From NCBI GenBank assembly GCA_964651825.1, contig CAZYWK010000010.1:1-64000 (forward strand): a stretch of 64,000 bases of DNA, in the 5' to 3' direction. Source of the stretch: Sva-07 sp964651825. Lineage in GTDB: Bacteria > Actinomycetota > Acidimicrobiia > Acidimicrobiales > Ilumatobacteraceae. Of the stretch, positions 51,511 to 61,489 are shown piece by piece. The stretch's first letter is position 1. Every line of letters begins with the position of its first letter. Position numbers and translations under genes: made by a program. The notes under the pieces are model-generated. The model was not told the DNA's origin. It did no database searches and saw only the letters and a program-made list of their open reading frames with translations.

Positions 51511-51516
51511 TACGGT
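51511..51516 (+). promoter_or_regulatory. Candidate -10 (TACGGT), amidase
   Basis: TACGGT ends 8 nt before the ATG at 51525. Confidence 0.35.
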
Positions 51517-51524
51517 GGCGCGCC

Positions 51525-52970
51525 ATGAGCGAGGAACTGCACTGGATGTCGGCCACCGGACTGGCGGCCGCGATCGCCCGCCGTGAGGTCTCCAGCGTCG
51601 AGGTGCTCGATCACCTGGCCGCGCGCGTCGAACAGCTGGACGGGCCGGTCAACTCGGTCGTCCAGTTGGATCTCGACCGGGCCGGCGCCGCGGCGCGAGC
51701 TGCCGACGCAGCCGTCGCCGCCGGCGAGGAGCTCGGGCCGTTGCACGGAGTTCCGATGACGATCAAGGACTCGTTCGAGACCGAGGGATGCGTCACCACG
51801 AGCGGCGCACCGATGCTCGCCGGGCACGTGCCGACCGCCGACGCCTGGCCGGTCGCCCGCTTGCGCGCCGCCGGCGCGATCCCGTTCGCCAAGACGAACC
51901 TGCCGTTGTTCGCCGGCGACATCCAGACGTTCAACGAGGTCTACGGCACGACCAACAACCCCTACGACGTCGCCCGCACACCCGGCGGGTCGTCGGGCGG
52001 CGCGGCGGCAGCCCTCGCGATGGGCTTCACCCCGCTCGAGCTCGGCAGCGACATCGGCGGGTCGATCCGCGTGCCGTCGCACTACTGCGGGGTGATGGGC
52101 CACAAAGCGAGCTACGGCATCACGTCGGGCCCCGGCCACATCCCCGGTCCACCCGGAACGTTGAGCGGCGCCGACATCGCCGTGTTCGGGCCGATGGCGC
52201 GCAACGTCGACGACCTCGAGCTGGGACTCGACGTGATCGCCGGCCCCGACCGTTGGGACACCCCGGCCTGGCGGCTCGACCTCCCACCGAGCCGGGCGAC
52301 CGCACTGGCCGACTTCCGGATCGCGGTGTGGGCCGACGATCCGTGGAGCCCGGTCGATGCCGACACGTCGAGCGCGTTGAGCGACCTGACGGCCGCAATC
52401 GAGGCCGCGGGCGCGCACGTCGACGTCGACGCTCGCCCACCGTGCTCGCTGGAGGAGGTGTGGGACGTGTTCTCCCCGCTGCTGTTCGCCGCGCTCGCCA
52501 GCGGCCACACCGACGAGGCCCTCGATCACATGGCGGCGAGCACCGACACCTCACCGCTGGGAGCGGTGATGCGGGCGACCGCGATGCGTCACCAGAACTG
52601 GCTGTCGCTGAACGAGCGGCGGCTGCAGCTACGCGAGCAGGTCGGCCGGTTCTTCGATTCCTACGACGCGATCCTGATGCCGATCCACCCGTGCGCCGCG
52701 ATCCCCCACGATCATCCCGGCACTCCGGCCACCCGCACGGTGTCGATCGACGGCGCCGAACGTTCGTACATGGACCTCTTCCACTGGATCGCCCTCGCCG
52801 GCGCCGCCTATCTCCCGGCCACCGTCGTGCCCGTCGGCTCGAGCCGGGAGGGGCTGCCGATCGGCGTGCAGATCGTCGGCGCGTACCTCCACGACCGCAC
52901 CACCCTGCAGCTCGCCCGCCACCTGGCCCAGATCGGCCGACCCCCGGCCCACCCCGCGCTCGCCGGCTGA
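51525..52970 (+). CDS. Amidase signature family hydrolase
   Basis: A 481-aa amidase. The Ser-cisSer-Lys triad is visible as Lys81 (MTIKDSFE), the GGSSGG loop (154-159) and nucleophile Ser180 (GSDIGGSIRVP). Length and motif spacing are normal for enzymes hydrolysing carboxamides. Substrate unknown; GatA-type function is unlikely because no gatB/gatC are present. ATG at 51525; divergent from the SGNH hydrolase. Confidence 0.92.
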   Translation: MSEELHWMSATGLAAAIARREVSSVEVLDHLAARVEQLDGPVNSVVQLDLDRAGAAARAADAAVAAGEELGPLHGVPMTIKDSFETEGCVTTSGAPMLAGHVPTADAWPVARLRAAGAIPFAKTNLPLFAGDIQTFNEVYGTTNNPYDVARTPGGSSGGAAAALAMGFTPLELGSDIGGSIRVPSHYCGVMGHKASYGITSGPGHIPGPPGTLSGADIAVFGPMARNVDDLELGLDVIAGPDRWDTPAWRLDLPPSRATALADFRIAVWADDPWSPVDADTSSALSDLTAAIEAAGAHVDVDARPPCSLEEVWDVFSPLLFAALASGHTDEALDHMAASTDTSPLGAVMRATAMRHQNWLSLNERRLQLREQVGRFFDSYDAILMPIHPCAAIPHDHPGTPATRTVSIDGAERSYMDLFHWIALAGAAYLPATVVPVGSSREGLPIGVQIVGAYLHDRTTLQLARHLAQIGRPPAHPALAG

Positions 52971-52999
52971 ACGGGCCCACCCCTCGTCGCGTCGAGTGT

Positions 53000-53050
53000 G
53001 TTTGCGTCGGGATTCAGGTACGCCTGTCGGTGCCGAATCCCGACGCAAAC
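53000..53050. repeat. Family A palindromic repeat, copy 4
   Basis: Perfect 16-bp arms GTTTGCGTCGGGATTC (53000-53015) and complement (53035-53050). Centre AGGTACGCCTGTCGGTGCC has the orientation of copy 1. It lies between the convergent amidase and SRPBCC genes. Confidence 0.9.
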
Positions 53051-53066
53051 GACGATTTGGGGTCGG

Positions 53067-53543
53067 CTACTCCGACTCGGCGAGGGATTTGAGGTTGGCG
53101 AGGGCGGCGGAGAGCTGCTTGGCCGCCGGCTTCCAGGCGAGGTCGAGCAGGAGGCCCATTCCCCGCTTGGCCTGCAGACCCTGGCGGTAGATCACGCGGC
53201 ATCCGCCCGCCGTCGGTTCGACACGGACCGACTCGGCCATCGTGTCGAGGAACGGGATCCTGGTTGCCACCACCGCGAACGCGAAGTGTTCGTTCTCGTC
53301 CCACGCGGTGAACTCCTCGTCGAGCGCGATGCGGTTGATCGTGACCCGCCGCTTCCCGCCCACACCGGTGGCCGCGCCGGTCACCTCGACCGAGCCGAGC
53401 GACGTGAACCACTCCGGCCAGCGGGCGTGATCGGCGACGATCTTCCACACGACCTCGGGCGAGGTGTCGATGTCGACGGTGCGTTCGACCCGGATGGGCG
53501 CGCTGTCGATCCACTCGGGCGGTTGGACGGGATGGCTCGGCAC
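53067..53543 (-). CDS. SRPBCC-family protein
   Basis: A 158-aa START-like protein of the polyketide cyclase/dehydrase group. VERTVDIDTSPEVVWKIVADHARWPEWFTSLGSVEVTG is the classic N-terminal pattern, with a long C-terminal helix (LLLDLAWKPAAKQLSAALANLKSLAE). It probably binds a hydrophobic ligand; the specific role is unknown. GTG at 53543, 11 nt from the end of the aminotransferase gene, so it may be cotranscribed with it. Confidence 0.85.
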   Translation of the reverse strand: MPSHPVQPPEWIDSAPIRVERTVDIDTSPEVVWKIVADHARWPEWFTSLGSVEVTGAATGVGGKRRVTINRIALDEEFTAWDENEHFAFAVVATRIPFLDTMAESVRVEPTAGGCRVIYRQGLQAKRGMGLLLDLAWKPAAKQLSAALANLKSLAESE

Positions 53544-53553
53544 CTGAGTATTC

Positions 53554-54786
53554 CTACGCGTCGACGAGCGCTTTGTCGAGCGCCGCGAGCGCGAGGTCGA
53601 CCTCGTCGGCCGACACGGTGAGCGGCGGCATGAACCGCAGCGTGGTGCCGGCGGCGCCGGCGGTCATGAGGATCAGCTTGCCCTCGTCACGGCAGTGGGC
53701 AAGCACCGCCGCGGTCCGTTCGGCGGTGTCGAGATCGGCGGCGACCATCAGTCCGCGTGCTCGCACGCGGACGATGCCGCCGTGACGGTCCTGCAGGCTG
53801 CGCAGACCGTCGGCCAGCTGCTCGCCCCGCCGGTTCACGTTGTCGAGGAACCCGTCGGCGGTGAGCACGTCGATGGTCGCCAGCGCGGCCGCGCACCCGA
53901 TCGGGTTGCCGCCGTAGGTGCCGCCGTGCGAGCCGACCGGCCAGCGATCGTCGAGCTCGCGGCGGGTGCCGAGCGCGGAGAACGGGAACCCGGAGGCGAT
54001 CCCCTTGGCCATGCACACGATGTCGGGCGACACGTCGTAGTGCTCGATGGCGAACATCTTCCCCGTCCGCCCGAAGCCCGACTGAACCTCGTCGGCGATG
54101 AACAGCATCCCGTGGACCTTGCACCGCTCGTCGATCGCTTCGAGGAACCCGGGCGGCGCGGCCGTGTAGCCGCCTTCGCCGAGCACCGGCTCGATGATCA
54201 CCGCCGCGGTCTCACTCGGTGCGGTCACCATCGTGAGCAGCTCGTCGAACCCGGCGATCGCCCTGGTGACCTCGGCCTCCACGTCACCCGCCCGCACGTC
54301 CGGATACGGCGCGATGAAGATGCCAGAAGGCAGCGGGGCGTGGCCGGCGCGGTAGCCCGTCTTCGACGTGGTCATCGCCATCGCCTGGTGTGTGCGGCCG
54401 TGGAAGCTGCCCTGGAACACGATGATGTTCGGCCGGCCGGTGGCCTGCTTGGCGAGCTTCACCGCGGCCTCGGTGATCTCGGCGCCCGAGTTGGCGAAGA
54501 AGAACGTGTCGATCCCCGGTGGGGTGAGCTCGGCGAGACGCGCCGCCAGGGGCTGCATCAGATCGTGGGTGTACACGTTGGCCTGGGCGTGGATGAAGCG
54601 CTGCGCCTGGACGGCGATCGCCGCCGCCACGTGCGGATTGGCGTGGCCGGTCGAGGTGACCGCGATGCCGCCGGTGAAGTCGAGATAGCGCTCGCCCGAG
54701 GTGGTCGTGACCCACGATCCGTCGCCCGTCGCGACCTCGAGATCGGTCACCTTGAACCACACGTTCGACAAGTTGCTGCCGCTCAT
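53554..54786 (-). CDS. Class III aminotransferase (GABA/putrescine type)
   Basis: A 410-aa PLP enzyme. Cofactor residues are Asp232 (ADEVQSGFGRTG) and the Schiff-base Lys261 (CMAKGIASG); FANSGAEITEAAVKLA and HGGTYGGNPIGCAAA are typical of 4-aminobutyrate and related omega-aminotransferases. With the PatD-like dehydrogenase and the polyamine transporter nearby, a role in putrescine or GABA breakdown is likely; whether it uses diamine or GABA is not decided by sequence. ATG 54786, 4 nt after the upstream oxidoreductase stop. Confidence 0.88.
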   Translation of the reverse strand: MSGSNLSNVWFKVTDLEVATGDGSWVTTTSGERYLDFTGGIAVTSTGHANPHVAAAIAVQAQRFIHAQANVYTHDLMQPLAARLAELTPPGIDTFFFANSGAEITEAAVKLAKQATGRPNIIVFQGSFHGRTHQAMAMTTSKTGYRAGHAPLPSGIFIAPYPDVRAGDVEAEVTRAIAGFDELLTMVTAPSETAAVIIEPVLGEGGYTAAPPGFLEAIDERCKVHGMLFIADEVQSGFGRTGKMFAIEHYDVSPDIVCMAKGIASGFPFSALGTRRELDDRWPVGSHGGTYGGNPIGCAAALATIDVLTADGFLDNVNRRGEQLADGLRSLQDRHGGIVRVRARGLMVAADLDTAERTAAVLAHCRDEGKLILMTAGAAGTTLRFMPPLTVSADEVDLALAALDKALVDA

Positions 54787-54790
54787 CGGG

Positions 54791-56173
54791 TCATCTTCCC
54801 ACGGCTCGATCGACGACGGAAGCGAGGCGTGAAGGGCGGCCGGTGCTGGCCTCGACGCGATCGGCGCGGGTCATGGCGGCGATCGAGCCGTTGACGCCGA
54901 GCCAGCGGAGCGGTTCGGGTTCCCAGCGGCGCGAACGATGGTCGACCCAGGCCAGGGCGGTGAGCTCGCTCGATCGGCCCAGGATCAGGTCGGCCAGCGT
55001 CCGGCCCGCGAGGTTCGACGCGGCCACACCTTCGCCGACGTAGCCACCGGCCCACGCCAACCCGCTCGTGCGATCGAGGCCGACCGACGCCCGCCAGTCG
55101 CGAGGCACACCGAGCACGCCGCCCCACCGGTGGGTGATCGCCGCATCGCCGAGCATCGGCAGCAGCTCGCGCAGCGTCGCCTCGATGCGGTCGTGGTCGC
55201 CCGATCGCTGCTCGACGGCCGGGTCGATGCGCGAGCCGAACCGGTACCGGGCGCCGCGCCCGCCGAACGCGATCCGGTCGTCGACGGTGCGCTGGCCGTA
55301 GATCACCATCCGCCGGTCGTCGCTGAACGTTTCGAAGTCGCGCAGTCCGATCTCGTCCCACACCTCCGCGGCGAGCGGCTCGGTGGCGATCATCAGCGAA
55401 TACAGGGGCACGAGCGTGCGGCGCTGACCGGGCAGATCACGGGTGTAGGCCTCGGTCGCCCGCACGACCACGTCGGCGGTGACGGTGCCGCGGTCGGTCA
55501 CGAGCGACGGCCGGCCGTGTTCCCCGCTCGATCCACCCGGACGGAGCTCGCGGACGGCGGTGTGCTCGACGATCGTCCCACCCAGCCGCTCGACCGCGGT
55601 CGCCAGGCCGACCGCCAACCGGGCCGGATGGACGCGCGCGCCGGGCCGGTACCAGAGTCCGCCGAACACGTCCGTCGCCGCGAGCCGCGCCCGCGCCTGC
55701 GCAGCACCGAGCAGCGCGACCTCGTCACCGAGACCGCATGCTTCGAAGTGCTCGGCCTCCTCGCGCTGGTGACGCGCCTGCACCGCGGTGCGGGCGAGCC
55801 GGATCACACCACCCGGGGCGAACCCGCAGTCGATGCCCGCTGCGTCGAGCGTCCGGCCGATCTCGCCGACCGTGTCCATGATCGCCCGCGTCAGTGCGAT
55901 GCCCGGGCCGCGGCCGTACGTCGCGATCGCTCCCTCCAGCCCTCCCGCCAACTCGCCGACGCACCATCCGCCGTTGCGTCCGGACGCGCCGAAGCCGACG
56001 TGTTCACGCTCGACGACGAGCACCCGCAACGCGGGATCGACGCGCAACAGAGCGTGGGCCGTCCACAGGCCCGTATACCCGGCACCGACGATCGCGACGT
56101 CGACATCGCGGTCGCCGTCGAGCGATGGTCGCGCCGTCGCGCCGACCTGGCTGTGCCACAACGAGAGAGTCAC
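54791..56173 (-). CDS. FAD-dependent amine oxidoreductase (PuuB/DAO family)
   Basis: A 460-aa flavoprotein of the DAO family. The N-terminal VAIVGAGYTGLWTAHALLR binds FAD and VGFGASGRNGGWCVGEL follows, as in gamma-glutamylputrescine oxidases and related amine oxidases. It forms an operon with the class III aminotransferase 4 nt downstream. GTG 56173 has GGGAGG at a normal distance upstream. Amine substrate inferred from context; glycine or other amino-acid oxidation remains possible. Confidence 0.87.
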   Translation of the reverse strand: MTLSLWHSQVGATARPSLDGDRDVDVAIVGAGYTGLWTAHALLRVDPALRVLVVEREHVGFGASGRNGGWCVGELAGGLEGAIATYGRGPGIALTRAIMDTVGEIGRTLDAAGIDCGFAPGGVIRLARTAVQARHQREEAEHFEACGLGDEVALLGAAQARARLAATDVFGGLWYRPGARVHPARLAVGLATAVERLGGTIVEHTAVRELRPGGSSGEHGRPSLVTDRGTVTADVVVRATEAYTRDLPGQRRTLVPLYSLMIATEPLAAEVWDEIGLRDFETFSDDRRMVIYGQRTVDDRIAFGGRGARYRFGSRIDPAVEQRSGDHDRIEATLRELLPMLGDAAITHRWGGVLGVPRDWRASVGLDRTSGLAWAGGYVGEGVAASNLAGRTLADLILGRSSELTALAWVDHRSRRWEPEPLRWLGVNGSIAAMTRADRVEASTGRPSRLASVVDRAVGR

Positions 56174-56233
56174 CTGTCAATCCTCCCGCAGGTGCCGTCC
56201 GAAGAGGTTTGCCAGGCGCGCGAAGGTTTGTGG

Positions 56234-57736
56234 ATGCGGAACGACACGAAGACCGTCGCTCGAACCCGATGGGCCGCCATCGGCGCCGCCATCGCGGTGA
56301 CGCTGGGCTCGGGAGGCCTGATCGCGGTCAACGCCGCGGGCGGCACCCCGTCGGCGTTCGTCCCCGTGACTCCCGTTCGCATCCTCGACACCCGCACCGG
56401 GCTCGCGCTGACCGGGCCGTTCACGTCGCCCGACGGGCGGACGTTGCAGGTGACTGGCGCGGTGCCGTCGTCGGCCGGCACCGCCACGATCGTGCCGGCG
56501 GGCGCCAGCGCGGTCGTGTTGAACGTCACCGCCGTCGAACCCCGGGCCGGCGGCTTCGTGTCGGTCCGCCCGGCCGGCGAGACAGGCCCGCCGCAGGCGT
56601 CGAACCTCAACTTCGACGCCGGCCAGACGATCCCCAACGCGGTCACGGTCTCCCTGCCCGCCAACGGACAGATCGAGATCATCTTCGACGCACTCGGCAC
56701 ACCGGGCCCCACGACCGACATCCTCGTCGACGTCACCGGATACTTCGCCCCCGGCGGTTCAGGCACACCCGGACCCACCGGCCCCCAAGGCCCAACCGGC
56801 CCGAAGGGCGACCCCGGAGCGACCGGTCCGGCCGGGCCGGTCAACCGGATCACCGACGACCAGATCGCGCTCCTCCGCTGGGATCAGGACCCCGGCCGCC
56901 CGGCCACCGTCGCGGTGGGGAGTGGACCGCGAGGGGTCGCGTTCGATGGGACCCACGTGTGGGTCACGGCGACCTGGGCCGACCAGGTCTGGAAGATCGA
57001 CCCGACCACCAACTCGGTCGTGACCGCGGTCGGCGTCGGCGACGGCCCGATCGGGATCGCCTTCGACGGCAGCCACATGTGGGTCGCCAATAGAGACGCC
57101 GACAGCGTCTCGAGGATCGACGTCACGACGAACGCTGTGAGCGCGCCGATCCCCGTCGGCGCCGATCCGGACGGGATCGCCTTCGACGGCTCGCACGTGT
57201 GGGTCGCCAACACCGGGGCCGGGGCGAACAGCTTGACCAAGATCGACGTGTCGACCTCGACGCCGGTCACCGTGCCACTGGGGTTCAGCCCCGCTGGCCT
57301 CGCCTTCGACGGCAGCCGCCTGTGGGTCGCCAACATCGGCGGGGCCAACGTCGTCAGGATCGACCCCGCCACCACCCTCGCGGTCGGTGGTCCTGTCGGC
57401 ACCAACGCTGGACCGTCCGCGCTCGCGTACGACGGCACCAACCTCTGGGTCGCTCACGCGTCCGGGGGCACCGTGTCGAAGATCAACACCCTCACCAACG
57501 TCGTCACGCCGATCGCCACCGGCGGCGGCCCCGCGTCGCTGCTCGGCATCGCCTACGACGGCACCGGTGTGTGGGTGACCCATGCCGACGGATTCGTGTC
57601 GAGGATCGACGGTGCAACCCACGCCGTCGATCGCGTGCAAGTCGGCAACACGCCATTCGGTATCGCGTTCGACGGCACCAACGTCTGGGTGGCGAACGCC
57701 GGCTCCAACAACGTGATGAAGCTCAACCCGTCGTGA
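56234..57736 (+). CDS. Surface protein: DTR domain, collagen-like segment, seven-bladed propeller
   Basis: Exported protein of 500 aa. Signal segment about 11-38 (WAAIGAAIAVTLGSGGLIAV). A DTR-type surface domain follows (about 45-175, VTPVRILDTR to DVTGYFAPG). A short collagen-like run of Gly-x-Pro triplets (GPTGPQGPTGPKGDPGATG) covers about 177-203. The rest is seven repeats of about 43 aa, each with GxAFDG-VWV and KID/RID, forming a complete Vgb/NHL-type beta-propeller. No wall-anchor motif is seen. ATG 56234 has GAAGG at 56222-56226. The combination is unusual; a ligand-binding surface protein is inferred. Confidence 0.82.
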   Translation: MRNDTKTVARTRWAAIGAAIAVTLGSGGLIAVNAAGGTPSAFVPVTPVRILDTRTGLALTGPFTSPDGRTLQVTGAVPSSAGTATIVPAGASAVVLNVTAVEPRAGGFVSVRPAGETGPPQASNLNFDAGQTIPNAVTVSLPANGQIEIIFDALGTPGPTTDILVDVTGYFAPGGSGTPGPTGPQGPTGPKGDPGATGPAGPVNRITDDQIALLRWDQDPGRPATVAVGSGPRGVAFDGTHVWVTATWADQVWKIDPTTNSVVTAVGVGDGPIGIAFDGSHMWVANRDADSVSRIDVTTNAVSAPIPVGADPDGIAFDGSHVWVANTGAGANSLTKIDVSTSTPVTVPLGFSPAGLAFDGSRLWVANIGGANVVRIDPATTLAVGGPVGTNAGPSALAYDGTNLWVAHASGGTVSKINTLTNVVTPIATGGGPASLLGIAYDGTGVWVTHADGFVSRIDGATHAVDRVQVGNTPFGIAFDGTNVWVANAGSNNVMKLNPS

Positions 57737-57926
57737 CCGCGCCGCCCTGACCCACACGCCCGCAGGACGTCGAGCGCCGCCGAACATTGCCGCCGCGTGA
57801 ACGATGCGACGAACGGTTCTCCCCGGGGTGCACGAGGCTCTAACCTGCCTGACGTTCGCGATCCGGAACGGGAGGGCCGTCTGCGCACGTTCATCGACAA
57901 CCAGGCGAAACCCACGGCGACCGGCG

Positions 57927-59069
<1,143 letters not shown>

Positions 59070-59082
59070 AAGGTCCCTCCTC

Positions 59083-60327
59083 ATGACAACCCCCAACCGT
59101 CGAGTCCCAGCCCCGCTCGGAGGCCGCTCCTCGTTCTCGCGCCGCCAACTGCTGGCGCGTGCCGGGATGCTGGGCGCCGCTGGGATCTCGCTCCCCGCGC
59201 TGCTGTCGGCGTGCGGAGGCAGCGACGACGATTCGTCCGGCGCGAGCGGATCGGGGTCGGCGGCACCCGGCACCGCCGGAGGCGGCTCGTCACCGGGCGG
59301 CGGGGGCGGCAACAGCCTGTACTTCGAGAACTGGCCGCTCTACATCGACCCGACCGAGGACGGCCTGACCGGCACCGTCGATCGCTTCGTCGAAGCGACC
59401 GGGGTCGACATGCAGTACACCGAGGCGTTCAACGACAACAACGAGTACTTCGCGAAGATCCAGCCGGTGCTCGGCAACGGCAACACGATCGGTCCCGACA
59501 TCATCGCCCCCACCTCGTGGCTCGTCGGCCGCCTCATCTCGCTCGGCTGGGTCGACAAGCTGCCCCTCGACCAGATCCCGAACGCCGCCAACCTGCGCTC
59601 CGACCTCGTCAAGCCGACGTGGGACCCGACCGGTGAGTTCTCGCTGCCGTGGCAGACCGGGTTCGCCGGCATCGCCTACAACCTCGACGTCACCGGACGC
59701 GAGCTCACCTCGACCAACGATCTCTTCGACCCCGAGTTCCACGGCAAGATCGGCATGCTCACCGAGATGCGCGACACGATGGGCGTGATCATGCTGTCGA
59801 TGGGGATCGACATCTCGACGCTCGACTCGTTCGACACCGCCGCCCCCGCGTTCGACAAGCTGCAGCAGGCCAAAGACGACGGCCAGATCCGCCGGTTCAC
59901 CGGCAACGACTACATGAACGACCTGAGCACCGGCAACTTCGCGGCGTGCATGGGATGGTCGGGCGACGTCGTGCAGTTGTCGCGTGACAACCCCTCGATC
60001 CGCTTCATCATCCCCGAAGAAGGAGGCACGTCGTGGGCCGACGCGATGGTGCTCCCCAAGGGCGCCGTCAACCGCGACGCCGCGGCGAAGTGGATGGACT
60101 TCGTGTACGACCCGGTCCAGGCCGCCCAGATCGCCGCCTGGGTGCAGTTCATCTCACCGGTCGAAGGCGTGCAGGCCGAGCTGGAGAAGATCGATCCGGA
60201 GCTCGCCGAGAACCCCTTGCTGTTCCCCGACGCCGAGACCGTCGCCCGCACCCACACGTTCGCCAACCTGACCGAAGAGGTCGAGGCCGAGTACGACGCC
60301 GCCTTCTCCTCGATCACCGGCGCCTGA
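59083..60327 (+). CDS. potD: Polyamine-binding lipoprotein
   Basis: A 414-aa extracytoplasmic binding protein. The N-terminus has a twin-arginine signal (SFSRRQLLARAG) and a lipobox LLSAC with Cys44, then a Gly/Ser-rich linker; so it is probably exported folded by Tat and lipid-anchored. The mature part (LYFENWPLYIDP, GPDIIAPTSWLVGRL, LPWQTGFAGIAYNLD) matches PotD-type spermidine/putrescine binders. ATG 59083 has GAAAGG at 59067-59072. Confidence 0.92.
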   Translation: MTTPNRRVPAPLGGRSSFSRRQLLARAGMLGAAGISLPALLSACGGSDDDSSGASGSGSAAPGTAGGGSSPGGGGGNSLYFENWPLYIDPTEDGLTGTVDRFVEATGVDMQYTEAFNDNNEYFAKIQPVLGNGNTIGPDIIAPTSWLVGRLISLGWVDKLPLDQIPNAANLRSDLVKPTWDPTGEFSLPWQTGFAGIAYNLDVTGRELTSTNDLFDPEFHGKIGMLTEMRDTMGVIMLSMGIDISTLDSFDTAAPAFDKLQQAKDDGQIRRFTGNDYMNDLSTGNFAACMGWSGDVVQLSRDNPSIRFIIPEEGGTSWADAMVLPKGAVNRDAAAKWMDFVYDPVQAAQIAAWVQFISPVEGVQAELEKIDPELAENPLLFPDAETVARTHTFANLTEEVEAEYDAAFSSITGA

Positions 60328-60373
60328 CCGCCCGACGCACGGACTGAGCGACACAGGGACTGAGCGAGCAGCG

Positions 60374-61489
60374 ATGACCGCGACGATCGAGACGGCGCCC
60401 GGCCAGCCGTCCGATCCGCGCGTCACCTCGACGGCGACCACGTCGTGGTGGCGCCGCCATCCCCAGTGGCTCGGCCTCGGGTCGCTCGTGCTCGCCGGGG
60501 TGCTGCTCATCGCCGTCGGCACGGGCCTGCTCGACGGACCGTTGGCGATGGTCGCGCTGTTCGTCGTGCTCGTCGCCATCGTCGCGTTGATCATCGTGGC
60601 CATCATGGGTGGCCTCGAAACGCGGCGGGCACTGGCGCCGTACGGGCTGCTGCATCCCGGGATGCTCTGGCTCGCGCTGTTCTACCTCGCGCCGCTGGTC
60701 ACGTTGCTGAAGAACTCGCTGTCGACGCTGCCGAGCCGCTTCGCGGTCGACGCCGACTTCGACTGGAACTTCGGCAACTACGCCGACGCGCTCACCGACT
60801 TCCAGGACCAGTTCCTGCGGGCCTTCCTCTATGCCGGCATCGCCACCGTGCTCACGATCGCCATCGGTTACCCGCTCGCCTACGTGATCGCGTTCCGTGG
60901 CGGCAAGTACCGCAACGTGCTGATCGGGTTGGTGATCATCCCGTTCTTCACGTCGTACCTGATCCGCACGATCGCGTGGCAGAGCATGCTCGCCGACCAG
61001 GGCGCGGTCACGAGCTTCCTGCGCACGATCCACCTCACCGGCTTGCTCGACACGGTCGGGATCATGGATGGCGACAAGCTGCTCAACACCCCGGCCGCGG
61101 TGGTCGGCGGGCTGACCTACAACTTCTTGCCGTTCATGATCCTGCCGATCTACGTCAGCCTGGAGAAGATCGACGTGCGCCTCGTCGACGCGGCCAAGGA
61201 CCTGTACTCCACCTCGACCAGCGCCTTCAGCAAGATCGTGTTCCCCCTCTCGCTGCCCGGCGTGTTCGCCGGCACGCTGCTCACGTTCATCCCCGCCAGC
61301 GGCGACTTCGTCAACCAGCAGTACCTCGGCAACCCGAACACCACGATGATCGGCAACTCGATCCAGGACCAGTTCCTCGTGCAGAACAACATCCCGCTGG
61401 CGTCCGCGATGTCGTTCGTGCTGATGGCGATCATCACCGTGTTCGTGCTGATCTACAGCCGGTTCTTCGGAACGGACGACCTGACGTGA
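60374..61489 (+). CDS. potB: Polyamine ABC transporter permease
   Basis: A 371-aa inner-membrane permease. The MetI-like core (about 130-365) includes the EAA-type loop DAAKDLYSTSTSAFSKIVFPLSLPG that contacts the ATPase. Two extra hydrophobic helices at about 32-80 precede the usual first helix, making the protein longer than typical PotB. Stop codon overlaps the potC start (GTGA). Confidence 0.9.
   Translation: MTATIETAPGQPSDPRVTSTATTSWWRRHPQWLGLGSLVLAGVLLIAVGTGLLDGPLAMVALFVVLVAIVALIIVAIMGGLETRRALAPYGLLHPGMLWLALFYLAPLVTLLKNSLSTLPSRFAVDADFDWNFGNYADALTDFQDQFLRAFLYAGIATVLTIAIGYPLAYVIAFRGGKYRNVLIGLVIIPFFTSYLIRTIAWQSMLADQGAVTSFLRTIHLTGLLDTVGIMDGDKLLNTPAAVVGGLTYNFLPFMILPIYVSLEKIDVRLVDAAKDLYSTSTSAFSKIVFPLSLPGVFAGTLLTFIPASGDFVNQQYLGNPNTTMIGNSIQDQFLVQNNIPLASAMSFVLMAIITVFVLIYSRFFGTDDLT

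Noticed and set aside
24932..53050. Family A repeats as a CRISPR array
   Set aside because: Copies are kilobases apart, palindromic and without regular spacers or cas genes.
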